Below are positions 59,840 to 64,000 of a stretch of DNA of 64,000 nt, piece by piece; position 1 is the first letter of the stretch; every line of letters begins with the position of its first letter. Source of the DNA: Belnapia moabensis DSM 16746 (GTDB lineage Bacteria; Pseudomonadota; Alphaproteobacteria; Acetobacterales; Acetobacteraceae); the NCBI RefSeq assembly GCF_000745835.1, contig NZ_JQKB01000013.1, positions 1 to 64,000 of the forward strand. The letters are read 5' to 3'. The position numbers were made by a program, and so were the translations under genes. A model generated the notes under the pieces. That model searched no databases. It worked only from the letters and a program-made list of their open reading frames with translations, and was not told where the DNA came from.

Positions 59840-61450
59840 TCAGCGATGACCGGGGCTGTGCTCCGCGAACAGCTCCGGTGGCCGCACGCGGTAGAGCGCC
59901 GCCATCGGCGTATGCGTCACCAGCTCCAGCCGTTCCCGGGCGAAGGCAGGCAGCTCCCCGGCGCCGCCGGCCAGCAGCACCAGCACGTAGTCGAAATTCT
60001 CCTGCCAGTCGGTGAGGTAGGGCTGCCGCCTGAGATCCGGCGGCGGCTCGGCCGCCGGGTCCAGCATCCGGTAATCGGGCAGGTAGCCGGCCGGCTGGGC
60101 GAGCGCATCATAGGGAGGCAGCACCCGCAGCGGTTGCTGGCTGGGGTTGGTGAAGACCATCGGCCAGAAGGCATGCCGCTCAATCGTCAGTAGCGAGCCG
60201 AGATGCTGATCGGTCCGGCAAAAATCGGCGATGATCAGACGCCGCCCATGCTGGCGCCAGAAGTCCGGGTTGCTGCCCGGGTCGACGGTGGCCACCAGCA
60301 CGCGGCTGCCCGGCTCCACCGTCTCGATGCTGCGGCGGATATCGACGACGTCCCGCTCCTGCCCCGACCAGACCGAGGCTAGGATGCCCATCCGCACCAG
60401 GAACAGCGCTGCGAGGGCGACACCCACCACGCGTGCCGGACGTGGCGGTAGCATCGGCAGCGTGCCGGCGAAGAGCAGCATGCCCAGCATGATCGGGAAG
60501 CGCCCGTCGATGAAGGAGGCCTCCTTCAGCGTCATCGGCATGGCCAGGTAGAGGAGGAAGCAGATCATCGCCGCCAGCAGGCTCGCCCGGTTCACCCGCA
60601 GCATCCGCAGCGCCAGGCAGGCCAGGACGAGGCCGAGAACGGCGAGCGCTGTCAACTTGTCGAAGGCGGCGTAGTAATTCATGAAGGGTTCGGTGAGGTT
60701 CGTCAGCTTCTTCATAGGCGAGTTCCAGGTGACGGAACCCTCCTCGGCGCTGGCCAGCCGCGCGCTCAGGTAGAGCGCGGCCGAGGGCAGGAAGACGAGC
60801 CCCGCCGCCACGGCCCGCCGCAGCAGCGCCCCCCAGCTCTGCGCGCGCAAGTGGTCCCACATCAGCAGAAGCTCGCGCGCGCCGATCAGCACGGCGCAGA
60901 AGACGAGGCCAAAGATGTGGCAGAAGAAGACGAGGGTCGCCGCCACCGCCGCCGCGATGACGGTCGCGACGGGATGGCGCTCGCGGAAGACGTGCCAGCC
61001 CGCCGCCGTGATCATCGCCAGCGCGATCCCCACCTGGTAGTTCATGAAGCCCATGAGGAAGAGCGCGTGATAGCCCATCAGCGCCGCCGCCACCGGCCAC
61101 CAGGACCAGCGCCCGAACACCGCGCGGCTGTAGAGGATGATCGCGGCGTAGTTGAGCACAAGGATCAGGCCGAGCATGACGCGCCCGGCAACATAGACGG
61201 GCAAGATCTTCACCAGCCCCGTCAGCACCACATCGATGGCGAGGTTGGGGATGATTTGCCAGTCCTGCGCATAGATGCGCGACAGCACCGGGTCCTCCTG
61301 CCCGAAGGCGAGCACATAGGTCCGAGCCAGATGGTTCGGGTAGTCGAGCAGCGGGGGCAATTCGGTGATGCAGAGCGGCGCCAGCAGTACGAGCAGGGCA
61401 CCGAGGCAGACAAACCAGCGCAGGCGCGGTTGCAGCGACGCGTCGCTCAT
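59840..61450 (-). CDS. Polytopic membrane protein, possibly GT-C-like
   Basis: A 536-residue protein with about ten to eleven membrane spans, starting MSDASLQPRLRWFVCLGALL. After the first span is CITELPPLLDYPNHLARTYV, whose acidic residues in the first periplasmic loop resemble the GT-C glycosyltransferase layout. The C-terminal 150 residues are soluble (DPGSNPDFWRQHGRRLIIAD). Transfer of lipid-linked sugars is only a possibility. A cluster of inverted repeats precedes the start. Confidence 0.6.
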   Translation of the reverse strand: MSDASLQPRLRWFVCLGALLVLLAPLCITELPPLLDYPNHLARTYVLAFGQEDPVLSRIYAQDWQIIPNLAIDVVLTGLVKILPVYVAGRVMLGLILVLNYAAIILYSRAVFGRWSWWPVAAALMGYHALFLMGFMNYQVGIALAMITAAGWHVFRERHPVATVIAAAVAATLVFFCHIFGLVFCAVLIGARELLLMWDHLRAQSWGALLRRAVAAGLVFLPSAALYLSARLASAEEGSVTWNSPMKKLTNLTEPFMNYYAAFDKLTALAVLGLVLACLALRMLRVNRASLLAAMICFLLYLAMPMTLKEASFIDGRFPIMLGMLLFAGTLPMLPPRPARVVGVALAALFLVRMGILASVWSGQERDVVDIRRSIETVEPGSRVLVATVDPGSNPDFWRQHGRRLIIADFCRTDQHLGSLLTIERHAFWPMVFTNPSQQPLRVLPPYDALAQPAGYLPDYRMLDPAAEPPPDLRRQPYLTDWQENFDYVLVLLAGGAGELPAFARERLELVTHTPMAALYRVRPPELFAEHSPGHR

Positions 61451-61465
61451 GCCGATCGCTCCTTC

Positions 61466-61509
61466 GCAATTTTGCAGGTGACGTCTGCAATGTCATTGCC
61501 TGCTGCAAT
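61466..61509. promoter_or_regulatory. Clustered inverted repeats upstream of the membrane protein gene
   Basis: TTGCAG (61472-61477) and CTGCAA (61485-61490) form a perfect inverted repeat with a 7-bp spacer. ATTGC (61495-61499) and GCAAT (61505-61509) form another with a 5-bp spacer. A further GCAAT lies at 61466. The cluster is 16-59 bp from the gene start, a normal operator position, and the cognate regulator is unknown. Confidence 0.45.
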
Positions 61510-61982
61510 GCGGCAACCCAGCTTCGGCAAGATGAACGAACTGTGTGCAGCATTGCGTCCTTGAGGTTGGGCGGAGCTTCCGTCATTCCCCGCTTTGGCG
61601 TCATGGTGTACGAAATCGTCGCAGGACGTCCTGCCGCTGCGTCAGCCGATAGCAGGCGTAGCCTGCCGTCGGCATGAGGGAGCGTGCACTCGATCTACGG
61701 CAGCCCGGCCGTCCGGAGTGTATACGGTCGATTGCCTGTCGGCGGCGGCTGCGAACCCGCAGCCTGTTGGCGCAGACCCCGTTCAAGCCGCACTTTGTCC
61801 AGACATCTGCTGGCACGAACGACAAGCCAAGAAGGCTTTCGCGGAACCAGAACGCGCCGATGCACCGGTCCGGGAGCATCCACCATCCATTGACGCCGCC
61901 GTGTACGACCACTGTGGTTGCAACCTATGGTCGCCTCTGGACCGATTGGCTATCCTGGGACCCGATCTTTCTGGAGGATGGC
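61510..61982. other. Gene-free stretch with strong palindrome and hairpin
   Basis: No protein-like frame is convincing over these 473 bp. It holds a perfect 14-bp palindrome GCAGGACGTCCTGC (61621-61634) and, 11 bp later, a stem-loop with 6 paired bases and a 3-nt loop (61652-61657 with 61661-61666), flanked by an outer 4-bp stem (61646-61649 with 61669-61672). It ends with GGAGG, the ribosome site of the next gene. A small RNA, long 5' leader or degraded insertion is possible. Confidence 0.5.
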
Positions 61983-62618
61983 ATGTTGCGTCGTGCGGTG
62001 CTGGTCGCTGTCTTGGGGTTCATGGCCTGGGTCGGGCCCGGCCAGGCACAGTCCAGCGACCCCTCCTTCCGTGTCGTCAACAATACGCCGAATGTGGTGA
62101 ACGAGGTCTATGCCTCGCCGACCAATGAGAGGAGCTGGGGGCAGGACCGGCTGGGTGACCAGGTGATCGCGCCGGGCGCCAATTGGATCATCCGTCTGCC
62201 GGCCGACGGCAATTGCACTTTCGACATCCGCATCGTCTACCAGGGCGGCACCGCGGAGGAGCGGCGCAACGTCAACACCTGCGCCATGACGGACTTGGTG
62301 CTCGGCCAGCCCGCCGGGCCCGCGCCGCGTACCCAGCGCAACCAGCAGCAGGGTAGCACCCAGCAGGGCAATCCCTCCTTCAACCTCGTCAACCAGAGCG
62401 GCCGGGTGATCGAGGAATTCTACGCCTCGCCCTCCTCCCAGCAGAACTGGGGCCCGGACCGGCTGGGCGACGACGTGGTGCAGCCGGGCGCGACCTTCGC
62501 CGTCCGCCTGCCGCAGGGCGAATGCACCTATGACATCCGCATCGTCTTCGCCGGCGGCCAGGCGCAGGAGCGGCGCAACGTGAACGCCTGCTCGCTGACC
62601 AACTACACCGTCCGGTAG
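61983..62618 (+). CDS. Secreted protein with two tandem copies of a small Cys-paired domain
   Basis: A 211-residue protein from the ATG at 61983, after CTGGAGGATGGC. The signal peptide (1-22) ends GQAQ. Domain 1 (27-107) and domain 2 (131-211) are repeats: both contain EVYASPTNER.SWGQDRLGD- or EEFYASPSSQQNWGPDRLGD-type blocks and CTFDIRIVYQGG / CTYDIRIVFAGG, each with its own Cys pair (C78/C100 and C181/C203). A Gln-rich linker (108-130) joins them. Function unknown; similar single-domain proteins occur in related genera as hypothetical proteins. Confidence 0.8.
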   Translation: MLRRAVLVAVLGFMAWVGPGQAQSSDPSFRVVNNTPNVVNEVYASPTNERSWGQDRLGDQVIAPGANWIIRLPADGNCTFDIRIVYQGGTAEERRNVNTCAMTDLVLGQPAGPAPRTQRNQQQGSTQQGNPSFNLVNQSGRVIEEFYASPSSQQNWGPDRLGDDVVQPGATFAVRLPQGECTYDIRIVFAGGQAQERRNVNACSLTNYTVR

Positions 62619-62642
62619 CGCCTGCGCCAGGGGCGGTGCCGC

Positions 62643-63719
62643 TCAGGCATTCGCCCCCGCCAGCGCCGCGATCACCGCCTCCGTGACCTCGGCGGTCGTC
62701 GCCTTGCCGCCGAGATCGGGCGTCATCACCGCCCCGCGTCCGGTGACCGCCTCCACCGCCGCCATCAGCCGCCCTGCCGCACGCGGCTCGCCGCAATGCT
62801 CGAGCAGCATCGCCGCCGTCCAGAAGGCGCCGAGCGGGTTGGCGATGCCCTTGCCCGTGATGTCGAAGGCCGAGCCGTGGATCGGCTCGAACATCGAGGG
62901 CCGCCGCCGCGAGGGGTCGATATTGCCCGTCGCCCCGATGCCGAGCGAGCCCGCCAGTGCCGAGGCCAGGTCGGAGAGGATGTCGGCATGCAGGTTGGTG
63001 GCGACGACGGTGTCGATCGTCCCCGGCTTCATCACCATCCGTGCCGTCATGGCATCGACCAGCATCTTGTCGACAGTGAGGTCCGGGTATTGCGCCGTCA
63101 CCTCGGCGCAGACCTCGTCCCACATCACCATGCCATGCCGCTGCGCATTGGACTTGGTAACGACGGTGAGCAGCCGGCGCGGCCGGCTCATGGCGATCTC
63201 ACAGGCCTGACGGCAGATGCGGGCCACGCCCTCGCGGGTGAAGACGGCGACATCCATGGCGACCTCGATCGGCAGGCCGCGATGTGCTCTCCCGCCGACG
63301 CCGGCATACTCGCCCTCGGAATTCTCCCGCACGATCACCCAATCGATTTGCCGTCCCAGCTCCTCCCGCAGCGGCCCCTGGATGCCGGGCAGCAGCCGTG
63401 TCGGCCGGACATTGGCGTACTGGTCGAAGCCCTGGCAGATGGCCAGCCGTAGCTCCCAGAGGGTGAGGTGGTCCGGGATATCCGGCGCTCCGACCGCACC
63501 GAAGAAGATCGCGTCGAAGCCTTCGAGCTGGCGAAGCCCGTCCTCCGGCATCATCCGCCCGCTCGCGCGGTACATCGCGCTGCCCCAGTCGAAGCCCTGG
63601 AACTCGCAGGCGAAGCCGCCATCGGCCCGGGCCGTCGCCTCCAGCACGCGGCAGCCGGCCTCGATCACCTCGGGGCCGATACCGTCGCCGCCGATGGCGG
63701 CGATCCTCAGTTGGCGCAT
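62643..63719 (-). CDS. Isocitrate/isopropylmalate-type dehydrogenase, tartrate/D-malate dehydrogenase subgroup
   Basis: A 358-residue NAD-dependent beta-decarboxylating dehydrogenase starting MRQLRIAAIGGDGIGPEVIE. VIVRENSEGEYAGVGGR is the substrate-binding signature of the tartrate/D-malate branch (TtuC/DmlA-like), and FEPIHGSAFDITGKGIANPL binds NAD. Metal ligands lie in DAMTARMVMKPGTIDTVVAT and the following ADILSDLAS. It oxidises tartrate or D-malate. ATG 63719 is chosen; upstream sequence is non-coding. Confidence 0.88.
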   Translation of the reverse strand: MRQLRIAAIGGDGIGPEVIEAGCRVLEATARADGGFACEFQGFDWGSAMYRASGRMMPEDGLRQLEGFDAIFFGAVGAPDIPDHLTLWELRLAICQGFDQYANVRPTRLLPGIQGPLREELGRQIDWVIVRENSEGEYAGVGGRAHRGLPIEVAMDVAVFTREGVARICRQACEIAMSRPRRLLTVVTKSNAQRHGMVMWDEVCAEVTAQYPDLTVDKMLVDAMTARMVMKPGTIDTVVATNLHADILSDLASALAGSLGIGATGNIDPSRRRPSMFEPIHGSAFDITGKGIANPLGAFWTAAMLLEHCGEPRAAGRLMAAVEAVTGRGAVMTPDLGGKATTAEVTEAVIAALAGANA

Positions 63720-63748
63720 GGCGGGCCGTCCTCCAGTTCGTTGCCCGC

Positions 63749-63806
63749 CATCAAGCCCGGGGGCGCGGTGCCCATCAAGCCCCCGCGCCGGAGGTGGCAT
63801 CAAGCC
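63749..63806. repeat. Three CATCAAGCC direct repeats with a small hairpin
   Basis: CATCAAGCC occurs at 63749, 63773 and 63798, spaced 24 and 25 bp. Between them a 7-bp stem GGCGCGG/CCGCGCC (63762-63768 with 63783-63789) can form. The third copy overlaps the end of the RTX-like gene. It lies between two genes on the same strand and may be a terminator or regulator site for the dehydrogenase. Confidence 0.35.
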
Positions 63807-64000
63807 AGGATGAAATCCGACTTCACCAGCTGGTGCACGCCGCTCAGGGTGAAGCTGGCGCTGGGTCCTTCCGGCGCCCCGATCCCGTTGAAGAATGGGA
63901 CATAGATTTCGACCACCGTCTGCCCGCCTTCGACTGCTGCCCGCACCTGCGTGTGGGTGGCATCGGTGAAGGCGCCGGAGCCGAGAAAATCCACCGCCGG
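63800..64000 (-). CDS. C-terminal end of an RTX/calcium-binding exoprotein (5' part outside the window)
   Basis: The last 66 residues of a protein whose frame runs off the right edge: VDFLGSGAFTDATHTQVRAA, VEIYVPFFNGIGAPEGPSAS and a final LVKSDFILA. This is the typical end of alphaproteobacterial RTX (hemolysin-type) proteins and M10-like proteases, with a hydrophobic terminal motif used as type I secretion signal. No glycine-rich nonapeptide repeats are within the window, so the family is inferred from the tail only. Confidence 0.65.
   Translation of the reverse strand, partial: PAVDFLGSGAFTDATHTQVRAAVEGGQTVVEIYVPFFNGIGAPEGPSASFTLSGVHQLVKSDFILA

Noticed and set aside
61601-61912. Minus-strand frame of 103 codons in the gene-free stretch
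   Set aside because: Runs across the palindrome and hairpin, has atypical composition for this genome and no motif; kept as non-coding.

Overview
The window is very GC-rich and gene-dense, and it reads as a chromosome segment of an alphaproteobacterium, most likely of the Acetobacteraceae/Roseomonas type. Supporting marks are EipB (DUF1849), a TIGR01459-type HAD hydrolase, System I cytochrome c maturation genes, a Bug-type solute receptor, several dipeptide-type solute receptors and a SAM-II-like riboswitch before metZ. Family assignments come from reading the translated proteins; no database search was possible.

Region 1 (1-11412) is mobile DNA. The left edge carries the end of an IS5-family element (1-162) and then about 330 bp of lower-GC sequence with no recognisable gene. 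From about 500 to 11412 runs a compact podovirus cassette in T7 order: 5'-truncated portal, scaffold, capsid, two tail tubular proteins, a gp14-like virion protein, a tail fibre/spike, a small terminase candidate, the large terminase, a holin/spanin candidate and a SleB-type endolysin. The large internal core proteins, RNA polymerase, replication genes and integrase are not seen, so this looks like a defective prophage.

Region 2 (11420-16134) holds a LuxR-type regulator overlapping an HtrA-like protein without its catalytic His and Ser. Divergent from them is a lipoprotein built of about twenty 14-residue coiled-coil repeats, followed by a ferredoxin/flavodoxin pair and a membrane protein.

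Region 3 (16131-28094) has a zinc alcohol dehydrogenase divergent from an operon that joins a phosphonate monoester hydrolase/sulfatase to a complete dipeptide-type ABC transporter. Then come apaG, metZ with its riboswitch, tRNA-Gly(CCC), an AT-hook-like proline-rich protein and a Bug receptor.

Region 4 (28105-36647) is a KpsC-like gene, ccmIHGFEDC on the minus strand, a small secreted protein and a cadherin-like/DUF4214 exoprotein.

Region 5 (36722-48556) holds a divergent kynA/kynureninase pair around a perfect 14-bp palindrome, DUF952, a DMT transporter, pyrD, a HAD hydrolase, an orphan solute receptor, an amidase, a PNPOx-type protein divergent from a MocR-type regulator, and a Bcr/CflA-type MFS pump.

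Region 6 (48652-64000) holds YqgE/AlgH, a peroxiredoxin, a phasin-like protein, an MFS transporter with a metallo-beta-lactamase-fold hydrolase, small proteins, a deoxyribosyltransferase/nucleotidase pair, rnd divergent from aspS-eipB, a second orphan receptor, a polytopic membrane protein, a structured gene-free stretch, a tandem-domain secreted protein, a tartrate/malate-type dehydrogenase and the C-terminus of an RTX-like protein cut by the window edge.
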